From Lolium rigidum (lineage: Eukaryota > Streptophyta > Magnoliopsida > Poales > Poaceae), in contig NC_061512.1 of assembly GCF_022539505.1 (NCBI RefSeq), forward strand, positions 152,317,962-152,381,961: a stretch of 64,000 nucleotides of DNA, given 5' to 3'. The notes below the pieces were generated by a model, which saw only the letters and a list, made by a program, of their open reading frames with translations, was not told where the DNA came from and ran no database searches. Numbering within the stretch: position 1 is the first letter of the stretch; each line of letters begins with the position of its first letter. The position numbers and the translations under genes are program-made. Shown piece by piece: positions 21,448 through 31,951 of the stretch.

Positions 21448-23016
21448 TGGCTATAAAGAAATCACTTCTTGGGAGATAACCCATGTTTTATTTTGATACT
21501 GTTTTGTTGTGTCTTGGAAGTTGTTAGTACTGTAGCAACCTCTCCTTATCTTTATTTTATTGCATTGTTGTGCCAAGTAAAGTCTTTGATAGTAAAGATG
21601 ATACTAGATTTGGATTACTGCGCAGAAACAGATTTCTTGCTGTCACGAATTTGAGTAGTATTCTCTGTAGGTAACTCAGAAAAATCTGCCAATTTACTTG
21701 AGTAATCCTCAGATATGTACGCAACTTTCATTCAATTTGAGCATTTTCATCTGAGCAAGTCTGGTGCCTCTAAAAAATTCGTCTTTACGGACTGTTTTGT
21801 TTTGACAGATTCTGCCTTTTATTTCACATTGCCTCTTTTGGTGTGTTGAATGAATTTCTTTGTTCCATTAACTTTCAGTAGCTTTGTGCAATGTCCAGAA
21901 GTGTTAAGAATGATTATGTCACCTCTGAATATATGAATTTTCAATTATGCACTAACCCTCTAATGAGTTTGTTTTGAGTTTGGTGTGGAGGAAGTTTTCA
22001 AGGGTCAAGAGAGGAGGATGATACAATATGATCAAGAAGAGTGAAAAGTCTAAGCTTGGGGATGCCCCCGTGGTTCATCCCTGCATATTTCAAGAAGACT
22101 CAAGCGTCTAAGCTTGGGGATGCCCAAGACGTCCCCTTCTTCATCAACAACTTATCAGGTCACCTCTAGTGAAACTATATTTTTATTCCGTCACATCTTA
22201 TGTACTTTACTTGGAGCGTCTGTGTGCTTTTATTTTCGTTTTGTTATTTTCATTCTCTGAATAAATTCATGCTTGTGTGGGAGAGAGACACGCTCCGCTC
22301 GTTCATTTGAACACTTGTGTTCTTAGTTTTACTTTTAATGTTCATGGCGAAGGTTGAAACTGCTTCGTTCATTGTTATATGGTTGGAAACAGAAAATGTT
22401 GCATGTGGTAAATGGTATAATGTCTTGAATAATTTGATACTTGGCAATTGTTGTGCTCATATAGATCATGTTTAAGCTCTTGCATCATGTACTTTGCACC
22501 TATTAACGAAGAACTACATAGAGCTTGTTAAAATCTGGTTTGCATGATTAGTTTCTCTAGAGTCTAGATATTTTCTGGTTAAGGTGTTTGAACAACAAGG
22601 AGACGATGTAAAGTCTTATAATGCTTGCAATATGTTCATATGTAAGCTTTTCTGCACCGTTTCATACTTGAGTTTGCTCCAAACAACCTTGCTAGCCTAG
22701 CCTTGTATTGATAGGAATTCTTCTCGTGCATCCAAATCCTTGAGCCAAAAACTATGCCATTTGTGTCCACCATACCTACCTACTACATGGTATTTCTCTA
22801 CCATTCCAAAGTACATTACTTGAGTGCTACCTTTAAAATTCTATTCTTTGTCTTTGCAATATATAGCTCATGGTAAAATAGCCTTAAAAACTATTGTGGT
22901 GAAGAATATGTAGCTATGTATCTTATTTCTTATAAGTGGCTTGTTGAGCGGTAACCATGTTCCTGGGGACGCCACCAACTATTACACCTTTGTTGAATAT
23001 CATGTGAGTTGCTATG
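21448..23016 (+). other. 3' non-coding region of D
   Basis: No gene. It opens with a conserved block (CTTCTTGGGAGATAACCCATG) and carries two polypurine-like motifs CTAAGCTTGGGGATGCC at 22050 and 22108. The rest is AT-rich and collinear with B1 27003-28556. It is cut by the B1 LTR at 23017, so the true polypurine tract and 3' LTR are not here. Confidence 0.75.
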
Positions 23017-24600
23017 TGATACGTCTCAAACGTATCTATAATTTCTTATGTTCCATGCTACTTTTATGATGATACTCACATGTTTTATACACATTATATG
23101 TCATTATTATGCATTTTCCGGCACTAACCTATTGACGAGATACCGAAGAGCCAGTTGTTGTTTTCTACTGTTTTTGGTTTCAGAAATCCTACAAAGGAAA
23201 TATTCTCGGAATTGTACGAAATCAACGCCCAGGGTCTTATTTTTCCACGAAGCTTCCAGAAGACCGAGGGAGATACGAAGTGGGGCCACGAGGTGGCGAC
23301 ACACTAGGGCGGCGCGGCCCAGGCCCTGGCCGCGCGGCCCTAGCGTGTGGGGCCCCCGTGCCTCTCCCGACTCTGCCCTTCCGCCTACTTAAAGCCTTCG
23401 TCGCGAAACCCACAGTACCGAGAGCCACGATACGGAAAACCTTCCAGAGACGCCGCCGCCGCCAATCCCATCTCGGGGGATTCAGGAGATCGCCTCCGGC
23501 AGGGGAATCATCTCCCGGAGGGCTCTTCATCACCATGATCGCCTCCGGATCGATGTGTGAGTAGTTCACCCCTGGACTATGGGTCCATAGCAGTAGCTAG
23601 ATGGTTGTCTTCTCCTCATTGTGCTATCATGTTAGATCTTGTGAGCTGCCTATCATGATCAAGATCATCTATTTGTAATGCTACATGTTGTGTTTGTTGG
23701 GATCCGATGAATATTGAATACTATGTCAAGTTGATTATCAATCTATCATATATGTTGTTTATGTTCTTGCATGCTTTCCGTTGCTAGTAGAGGCTCTGGC
23801 CAAGTTGATACTTGTGACTCCAAGAGGGAGTACTTATGCTCGATAGTGGGTTCATGCCTCCATTGAATGCGGGGAGTGACGGCAACCTCTAAGGTTGTGG
23901 ATGTGCTGTTACCACTAGGGATAAAACATCGATGCTTTGTCTAAGGATATTTGTGTTGATTACATTACACACCATACTTAATGCAATTGTCTGTTGTTTG
24001 CAACTTAATACTGGAAGTGGTTCGGATGATAACCTGAAGGTGGACTTTTTAGGCATAGATGCATGCTGGATAGCGGTCTATGTACTTTGTCGTAATGCCC
24101 TGATTAAATCTCATAGTACTCATCATGATATATGTATGTGCATTGTTATGCCTTCTTTATTTTTCAATTGCCCAACTGTAATTTGTTCACCCAACATGCT
24201 ATTTATCTTATGGGAGAGACACCACTAGTGAACTGTGGACCCCGGTCCATTCTTTACATCTGAAATACAATCTACTGCAATTGTTCTTTACTGTTCTTCG
24301 CAAACAAACATCGTCTTCCACACAATACATCTAATCCTTTGTTTACAGACAAGCCGGTGAGATTGACAACCTCTCTGTTACGTTGGGGCAAAGTACTTTG
24401 ATTGTGTTGTGCAGGTTCCACGTTGGCGCCGGAATCCCTGGTGTTGCGCCGCACTACACTCCGCCACCAACAACCTTCACGTGTTCCTTGACTCCTACTG
24501 GTTCGATAACCTTGGTTTCTTACTGAGGGAAAACTTGCTGTTGTGCGCATCACACCTTCCTCTTGGGGTTCCCAACGGACGTGTGTCTTACACGCCATCA
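23017..24600 (+). repeat. 5' LTR of B1
   Basis: 1584 bp, TGATACGTCTCAAACGTATC (terminal palindrome GATACGT/ACGTATC) to CGCCATCA. It shares the first part with 29571-30246 and the later part with 37138-37733, and is repeated inverted at 61556-63155. CTACTTAAAG near 23375 takes the place of a TATA box. Confidence 0.88.
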
Positions 24601-24611
24601 AGCTCTTTTTC

Positions 24612-24629
24612 TGGCGCCGTTGCCGGGGA
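24612..24629 (+). other. Primer binding site of B1 (tRNA-Asp)
   Basis: TGGCGCCGTTGCCGGGGA, a perfect 18-base complement of the 3' end of plant tRNA-Asp, eleven bases after the LTR end. Confidence 0.9.
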
Positions 24630-24859
24630 GATAAAGACACGCTGCAAGGGGAGTCTCCCACATCCAATCTCTTTACTTTGTTTTTGTCTTGCTTTGTTTT
24701 ACTTTATTTACTGCTTTGTTTTCTCTCTATATCAAAAACACAAAAAAATTAGTTGCTAGCTTTACTTTATTTACTGTCTTGTTCTCTATATTAAAAAACA
24801 CAAAAAAATTTCTTACTTGCATTTACTTTATTTAGTTTGCTTTATTTACTACTGCTAAA

Positions 24860-26974
24860 ATGGGTACTGTTGAGAATACTAAGTTGTGTGACTTCACTAG
24901 CACAAATAATAATGATTTCTTATGCACACCTATAGCTCCACCTGCTACTACAGCAGAATTCTGTGAAATTAAACCTGCTTTACTAAATCTTGTTATGAGA
25001 GAGCAATTTTCTGGTGTTAGTTCTGATGATGCTGCTGCCCATATTAATAATTTTGTTGAACTTTGTGAAATGAAAAAGTATAAGGATGTAGATGGTGACA
25101 TTATAAAATTAAAATTGTTTCCTTTCTCCTTAAGAGGAAGAGCTAAACATTGTTTGCTATCTTTGCCTAGAAATAGTATTGATTCATGGACTAAATGTAA
25201 GGATGCTTTTATTGGTAGATATTATCCTCCCGCTAAAATTATATCTTTGAGAAGTAGCATAATAAATTTCAAGCAATTGGATAATGAACATGTTGCTCAA
25301 GCATGGGAGAGAATGAAATCTTTGGTGAAGAATTGCCCTACCCATGGACTAACTACTTGGATGATCATCCTAACCTTTTATGCAGGATTGAATTTTTCTT
25401 CGCGGAACCTATTGGATTCAGCTGCTGGAGGTAACTTTATGTCCATTACTTTGGGGATGGCAACAAAGCTTCTTGATGATATGATGACAAATTACTCTGA
25501 ATGGCACACGGAAAGAGCTCCACAAGGTAAGAAGGTAAATTCTGTTGAAGAAACCTCCTCCTTGAGTGATAAGATTGATGCTATTATGTCTATGCTTGTG
25601 AATGGTAGATCTAATGTTGATCCTAATAATGTTCCTTTAGCTTCATTGGTTGCCCAAGAAGAACATGTTGATGTGAACTTAATTAAAAGTAATAATTTCA
25701 ACAACAATGCTTATAGGAATAATTCTGGTAACAACTATTGGCCATATCCTTCTGCTAATGGTAATGGTTATGGTAATTCTTATGGGAATTCTTACAACAA
25801 TAATAGGAGTGTACCCCCCTGGTCTTGAAGCCATGCTTAAAGAATTTATTAGTACACAAACTGCTTTTAACAAATCGTTGAGGAAAAGCTTGATAAAATT
25901 GATATTCTTGCTTCTAAGGTTGATAGTCTTGCCTCTGATGTTGATCTTTTAAAATTGAAAGTTATGACTAATAAGGATAATGATAATAAAATTGTTACTA
26001 CAGAAAATGCCATCCAAGTTCGAATTAATGAAAATATTAGATTGATGGCTGAATTGCATGCTAGGTGGGAAAGAGAAGAAAATAAAAAACTAGCTAAAGA
26101 GAATAATGTAGCTAAAGTTTGGACTATTACCACCACTAGTAATGATAATGCTTCACATGTTGCTACACCCCCTACTATCAATGGTAAAATAATTGGTGTT
26201 GGCAATGTTTCTACTCCTAGTGCAAAGCGTGCAAAATTGCCTGAAACTGCTAAAACTGCTGAAACTGTTTGCGATAAAACTGCTGAAATTTTTCAAAATA
26301 TTGGGGACAATGATCCCATTGTTGTAGATCATAATGGTTTAAATTTTGATGATTGTCACATCTCTGAAGTTATAAAGTTCTTACAAAAACTTGCTAAAAG
26401 TCCCAATGCTAGTGCTATAAATTTGGCCTTTACAAAACATATTACAAATGCTCTCATAAAAGCTCGAGAGGAGAAACTAAAACTTGAAACTTCTATTCCT
26501 AGGAAGTTAGAAGATGGTTGGGAGCCCATTATTAAGATGAGGGTCAATGATTTTGATTGTAATGCTTTATGTGATCTTGGTGCAAGTATTTCTGTTATGC
26601 CTAAGAAAATCTATGATATGCTTGACTTGCCACCATTGAAAAATTGTTATTTGGATGTTAATCTTGCCGATCATGCTATAAAGAAACCTTTGGGGAGGAT
26701 TGATAATGTTCGTATTATGGTTAACAATAACCTTGTCCCCGTTGATTTTGTTGTCTTGGATATTGAATGCAATGCATCTTGTCCCATTATATTGGGAAGA
26801 CATTTTCTTCGAACTGTTGGTGCTACCATTGATATGAAGGAAGGTAATATTAAATATCAATTTCCTCTTAAGAAAGGTACGGAACACTTCCGTGGAAAGA
26901 GAATGAAGTTACCTTATGATTCTATTATTAGAACAAATTATGATGTTGATGCTTCGTCTCTTGACAATACTTGA
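24860..26974 (+). pseudogene. Gag-protease polyprotein of B1 (Athila type; two compensating frameshifts)
   Basis: Starts ATG at 24860. The Gag core (residues about 30-210) has SLRGRAKHCLLSLP, the Pro-Pro-Ala-Lys turn and WERMKSLVKNCPTHGL. Instead of a zinc knuckle there is an Asn/Tyr/Gly-rich tract (25690-25815). A coiled-coil-like segment and then a retropepsin-like domain follow, with DLGAS in place of DTGA and ILGRHFLRT near the end. Compared with B2, an extra C in the run at 25814-25819 shifts the frame and a missing T near 25876 restores it, so 705 codons are otherwise collinear. It ends TGA at 26972. No pol follows. The shifts lie at CCTGG and CTG, sites suspected of base-calling error, so the gene may be intact. 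Confidence 0.8.
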
Positions 26975-29553
26975 TTCACACTTTCTGCACCTAGCTGAAA
27001 TGCGTTAAAGAAAAGCGCTTATGGGAGACAACCCATTATTTGACTTCTGCACTTTGTTTTATATTTGAGTCTTGGAAGTTGTTACTACTGTAGCAACCTC
27101 TCCTTATCTTTATTTTATTTCATTGTTCTGCCAAGTAAAGTCTTTGATAGTAAAGTCAATACTAGATTTGGATTACTGCGCAGGAACAGATTTCTTGCTG
27201 TCACGAAATTGAGCCGCCCCTGCTGTAGAAAATTTAGAAAAATCTGCCAATTTACGTGCGTGATCCTCAGATATGTACGCAACTTTCAGTCAATTTGGGC
27301 ATTTTCATCTGAGAAAGTCCAGTGCATCTAAAAAATTCGTCTTTACGGACTGTTCTGTTTTGACAGATTCTGCCCTTTATTTCGCATTGCCTGTTTTGCT
27401 ATGTTTGATGGATTTTTTGTTCCATTAACTTTCAATAGCTTTGTGCAATGTCCAGAAGTGTTAAGAATGATTATGTCACCTCTGAATATATGAATTTTCA
27501 ATTATGCACTAACCCTCTAATGAGATTTTTTTGAGTTTGGTGTGGAGGAAGTTTTCAAGGGTCAAGAGAGGAGGATGATACAATATGATCAAGAGAAGTG
27601 AAAAGTCTAAGCTTGGGGATGCCCCCGTGGTTCATCCCTGCATATTTTAAGAAGACTCAAGCATCTAAGCTTGGGGATGCCCAAGGCATCCCTTCTTCAT
27701 CGACAACTTATCAGGTCACCTCTAGTGAAACTATATTTTTATTCCATCACATCTTATGTGCTTTACTTGGAGCGTCTGTTTTTTTTTGTTTGAATAAATT
27801 AGGATCCTAGCATTCCTTGTTTGGGAGAGAGACACGCTCCGCTATTTCATATGAACACATATGTTCTTAGCTTTATTCTTAATGTGCACTGCGAAAGTTG
27901 AACTACTTCATTCATTGTTATATGGTTGGAAACAGAAAATGCTGCATGTGGTAATTGGTATAATGTCTTGAATAATTTGATACTTGGCAATTGTTGTGCT
28001 CATATAGATCATGTTTAAGCTCTTGCATCATGCACTTTGCACCCATTAATGAAGAACTACATAGAGCTTGTTAAAATCTGGTTTGCATGATTAGTTTCTC
28101 TAGAGTCTAGATATTTTCTGGTTAAGGTGTTTGAACAACAAGGAGATGATGTAAAGTCTTATAATGCTTGAAATATGTTCATATGTAAGCTTTGCTGCAC
28201 CGTTTCATACTTGAGGTTGCTCCAAACAACCTTGCTAGCCTAGCCTTATATTGAGAGGAATTCTTCTCGTGCATCCAAATCCTTGAGCCAAAAACTATGC
28301 CATTTGTGTCCACCATACCTACCTACTACATGGTATTTCTCTGCCATTCCAAAGTAAATTACTTGAGTGCTACCTTTATAAATTCTATCCTTTGTCTTTG
28401 CAATATATAGCTCATGGGAAAATAGCCTTAAAAACTATCGTGGTGAAGAATATGTACTTATGTATCTTATTTCTTAATAAGTTGCTTGTTGAGCGGTAAC
28501 CATGTTTTTGGGGACGCCATCAACTATTACCTTTGTTGAATATCATGTGAGTTGCTATGCATGTTCGTCTTGTCTGAAGTAAGGGCGATTTTCATGATCA
28601 AACGGTTTGAGTATGCATATTGTTAGAGAAGAACATTGGGCCGCTAACTAAAGCCATGACTCATGGTGGAAGTTTCAGTTTGGACAATCAATCCTCAATC
28701 TCTTATGAGAATATTATCTGTTGTTGAATGCTTATGCATTAAAGAGGAGTCCATTATCTGTTGTCTATGTTGTCCCGGTATGGATGTCTAAGTTGAGAAT
28801 AATCAAAAGCGAGAAATCCAATACGAGCTTTCTCCTTAGACCTTTGTACAGGCGGCATAGAGGTACCCTTTTGTGACACTTGGTTGAAACATATGCTATG
28901 CAATGATAATCCGTGTTAATCCAAGCTAATTAGGACAAGGTGCGAGCACTATTGGTATACTATGCATGAGGCTTGCAACTTATAGGATATCTTATACATA
29001 ACACATATAATTTATTACTACCGTTGACAAAACTGTTTCTTGTTTTCAAAATGAAAAGCTCTAGCACAAATATAGTAATCCATGCTTCCCTCTGCGAAGG
29101 GCCATTCTTCTACTTTATTGTTGAGTCAGTTCACCTATTCCTTCTATCTCAGAAGCAAACACATGTGTCAACTGTGTGCATTGATTCTTACATGTTTACT
29201 TATTGCACTTGTTATATTACTTTGTGTTGACAATTATCCATGAGATATATATGATGAAGTCGAAAGCAACCGCTGAAACTTATATCTTCCTTTGTGTTGC
29301 TTCAATGCCTCTACTAAGAATTTATTGCTTTATGAGTAACTCTTATGCAAGTCTTATTGATGCTTGTCTTGAAAGTATTATTCATGAAAAGTCTTTGCTA
29401 TATGATTCATTTGTTTACTCATTATCTTTGCCATTGCTTCAAATCGCTGCATTCATCTCGTATGCTTTACAATAGTATTGATCAAGATTATGATCGCATG
29501 TCACTTCAGAAATTATCTTTGTTATCGTTTACCTACTCGAGGGCGAGTAGGAA
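26975..29553 (+). other. 3' non-coding region of B1
   Basis: 2.6 kb without a credible gene. It contains the GGGAGACAACCCA block (27022), polypurine-like motifs at 27607 and 27665, and an 8-bp-stem hairpin at 29532-29551 directly before the polypurine tract. Collinear with the 3' regions of D, C, F, G and B2, which makes it a shared cis-acting or structural region. Confidence 0.75.
29532..29551 (+). other. Hairpin upstream of the B1 polypurine tract
   Basis: CCTACTCG, loop AGGG, CGAGTAGG: a perfect 8-bp stem ending next to the polypurine tract. The same structure occurs at this place in F, G, C and B2 with stem changes that keep pairing in all but C. Confidence 0.8.
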
Positions 29554-29570
29554 CTAAGCTTGGGGATGCT
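29554..29570 (+). other. Polypurine tract of B1
   Basis: CTAAGCTTGGGGATGCT immediately before the 3' LTR (TGATACG at 29571). The priming part is probably the GGGGA core; the whole 16-mer is conserved in F and as the complement in G. Confidence 0.75.
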
Positions 29571-30241
29571 TGATACGTCTCAAACGTATCTATAATTTCT
29601 TATGTTCCATGCTACTTTTATGATGATACTCACATGTTTTATACACATTATATGTCATTATTATGCATTTTCCGGCACTAACCTATTGACGAGATGCCGA
29701 AGAGCCAGTTGCTGTTTTCTACTGTTTTTGGTTTCAGAATCCTACAAAGGAAATATTCTCGGAATTGGACGAAATCAACGCCCAGGGTCTTATTTTTCCA
29801 CGAAGCTTACAGAAGACCGAGGGAGATACGAAGTGGGGCCACGAGGTGGCGACACACTAGGGCTGCGCGGCCTAGTCTCTGGCCGCGCGGCCCTAGCGTG
29901 TGGGGCCCCCGTGCCTCTCCCGACTCTGCCCTTCCGCCTACTTAAAGCCTTCATCGCGAAACCCCCAGTACCGAGAGCCACGATACGGAAAACCTTCCAG
30001 AGATGCCGCCGCCGCCAATCCCATCTCGGGGGATTCAGGAGATCGCCTCCGGCACCCTGCCGGAGAGGGGAATCATCTCCCGGAGGGCTCTTCATCACCA
30101 TGATCGCCTCCGGATCGATGTGTGAGTAGTTCACCCCTGGACTATGGGTCCATAGCAATAGCTAGATGGTTGTCTTCTCCTCATTGTGCTATCATGTTAG
30201 ATCTTGTGAGCTGCCTATCATGATCAAGATCATCTATTTGT

Positions 30242-30246
30242 AATGC
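30242..30246. repeat. Target-site duplication left of C
   Basis: AATGC, repeated at 37133-37137 immediately after the C terminus. Confidence 0.92.
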
Positions 30247-31951
30247 TGATGTCTACGGGAGCTTCTATTCTTGTAGACAGTGTTGGGCCTCCAAGAGCAG
30301 AGGTTTCTAGAACAGCAGCAAGTTTTCCCTTAAGTGGATCACCCAAGGTTTATCGAACTCAGGGAGGAAGAGGTCAAAGATATCCCTCTCATGCAACCCC
30401 GCAACCACAAAGCAAGAAGTCTCTTGTGTCCCCAACACACCTAATAGGTGCACTAGTTCGGCGAAGAGATAGTGAAATACATGTGGTATGAATGAATATG
30501 AGCGAGTAGTAACGGCGCCGGAAAATAGCTTGTCTGGCGTGTAGTTGATGGTGGTAATATGGTAGCGATAGTAACGCAATAAAACGAGTAAACAAGCAGC
30601 GATAGCGATATTTAGGAACAAGGCCTAGGGATTAGACTTTCACTAGTGACACTCTCAACTTTGATCACATAACGGAATAGATAGATGCATACTCTACACT
30701 CTTTTGTTGGATGATGAACACCATTGCGTAGGATTACACGAACCCTCAATGCCGGAGTTAACAGTGCTCCACAATTCAATGTTCATATTTAAATAACCTT
30801 AGAGTGCATGAAAGATCAACACGACTAAACCAAGTACTAACACAGCATGCACACTCGTCACCTTCACACTATGTAGGAGGAATAGATCACATCAATACCA
30901 TCATAGCAATAGTTAACTTCATAATCTACAAGAGATCATAATCATAGCCTACGCCAAGTACTAACACGGATGCACACACTGTCACCATTACACCGTGCAG
31001 GAGGAATAAAACTACTTTAATAACATCACTAGAGTAGCACATAGATGAATTGTGATACAAAACACATTGCAATCATAAAGAGATATAAATAAGCACTTCA
31101 CTACGCCATTCATACAGTGAATAAGTATTCTGTGAAATATAGCCTAAGAGATCCACACGGTGCACACACTAGTCACCTTTACACACGTGGGACAAGGAGT
31201 CTCCGGAGATCACATAAGTAAAACCCACTTGACTAGCATAATGACATCTAGATTACAAGCATCATCATATGAATCTCAATCATGTAAGGCAGGTGAGATT
31301 ATTGTATTGAAGCACTTAGGAGAGAGATTAACCACATAGCTACCGGTACAGCCCCGAGCCTCGATGGAGAACTACTCCCTCCTCATGGGAGACAGCAGCG
31401 TTGATGGAGATGGCGGTGGTGTCGATGGAGGAGCCTTCCAGGGGCACTTCCCCGTCCCGGCAGCGTGCCGGAACGGAGACTCCTGTCCCCCAGATCTTGG
31501 CTTCGCGATGGCGGCGGCTCTGGAAGGTTTCTCGTACCGTGGCTTTTTCGTCTCGAGGTTTTAGGTCAGGGACCTTTTTATAGGCGAAGAGGCGGCGTCA
31601 GAAGGTCGAAGGGGCGACGACACCATAGGGGGGCGCGGCCAGGGCCCAGGCCGCACCACCCTGTAGTCTGGGGCCCACATGGCCCCCCTCTGGCGGCTCT
31701 CGGGTGTTCTGGATGCTTCCGGTGAAAATAGGAACCTGGGCGTTGATTTCGTCCAATTCCGAGAATATTTCGTTACTAGGATTTCTGAAACCAAAAACAG
31801 CAGAAAACAGGAACTGGCACTTCGGCATCTTGTCAATAGGTTAGTTCCGGAAAACGCATAATAATGACATAAAGTGTGTATAAAACATGTAGATATCATC
31901 AATAATATGGCATGGAACACAAGAAATTATCGATACGTCGGAGACGTATCA
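30247..31951 (-). repeat. 3' LTR of C (left copy)
   Basis: 1705 bp, minus strand TGATACGTCTCC... to ...GTAGACATCA. It carries the terminal palindrome GATACGTC/GACGTATC, the U5-end inverted repeat GTCTAC/GTAGAC (30251-30256 and 30273-30278), and an internal copy of the primer-site motif at 30511-30530. Confidence 0.92.

Larger units (their letters stand above)
10102..23016 (+). mobile_element. Element D: non-autonomous Gypsy-like element with Gag-membrane-tail ORF
   Basis: 5' LTR from 10102 to 18485 (interrupted by K2), then a tandemly repeated tRNA-Asp primer region, a long disrupted ORF (18730-21447) and a 3' non-coding region cut at 23016 where element B1 begins. No protease, RT or integrase is visible. 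The 3' LTR is not found in the window. The LTR and ORF resemble C, F and G; the 3' region also resembles B1 and B2. Confidence 0.8.

Noticed and set aside
28973..29230. 85-codon hydrophobic frame in B1, same length in B2 (57212-56955)
   Set aside because: It begins with TTG and not ATG, and the differences between copies are mostly amino-acid changing, so there is no sign of protein selection.
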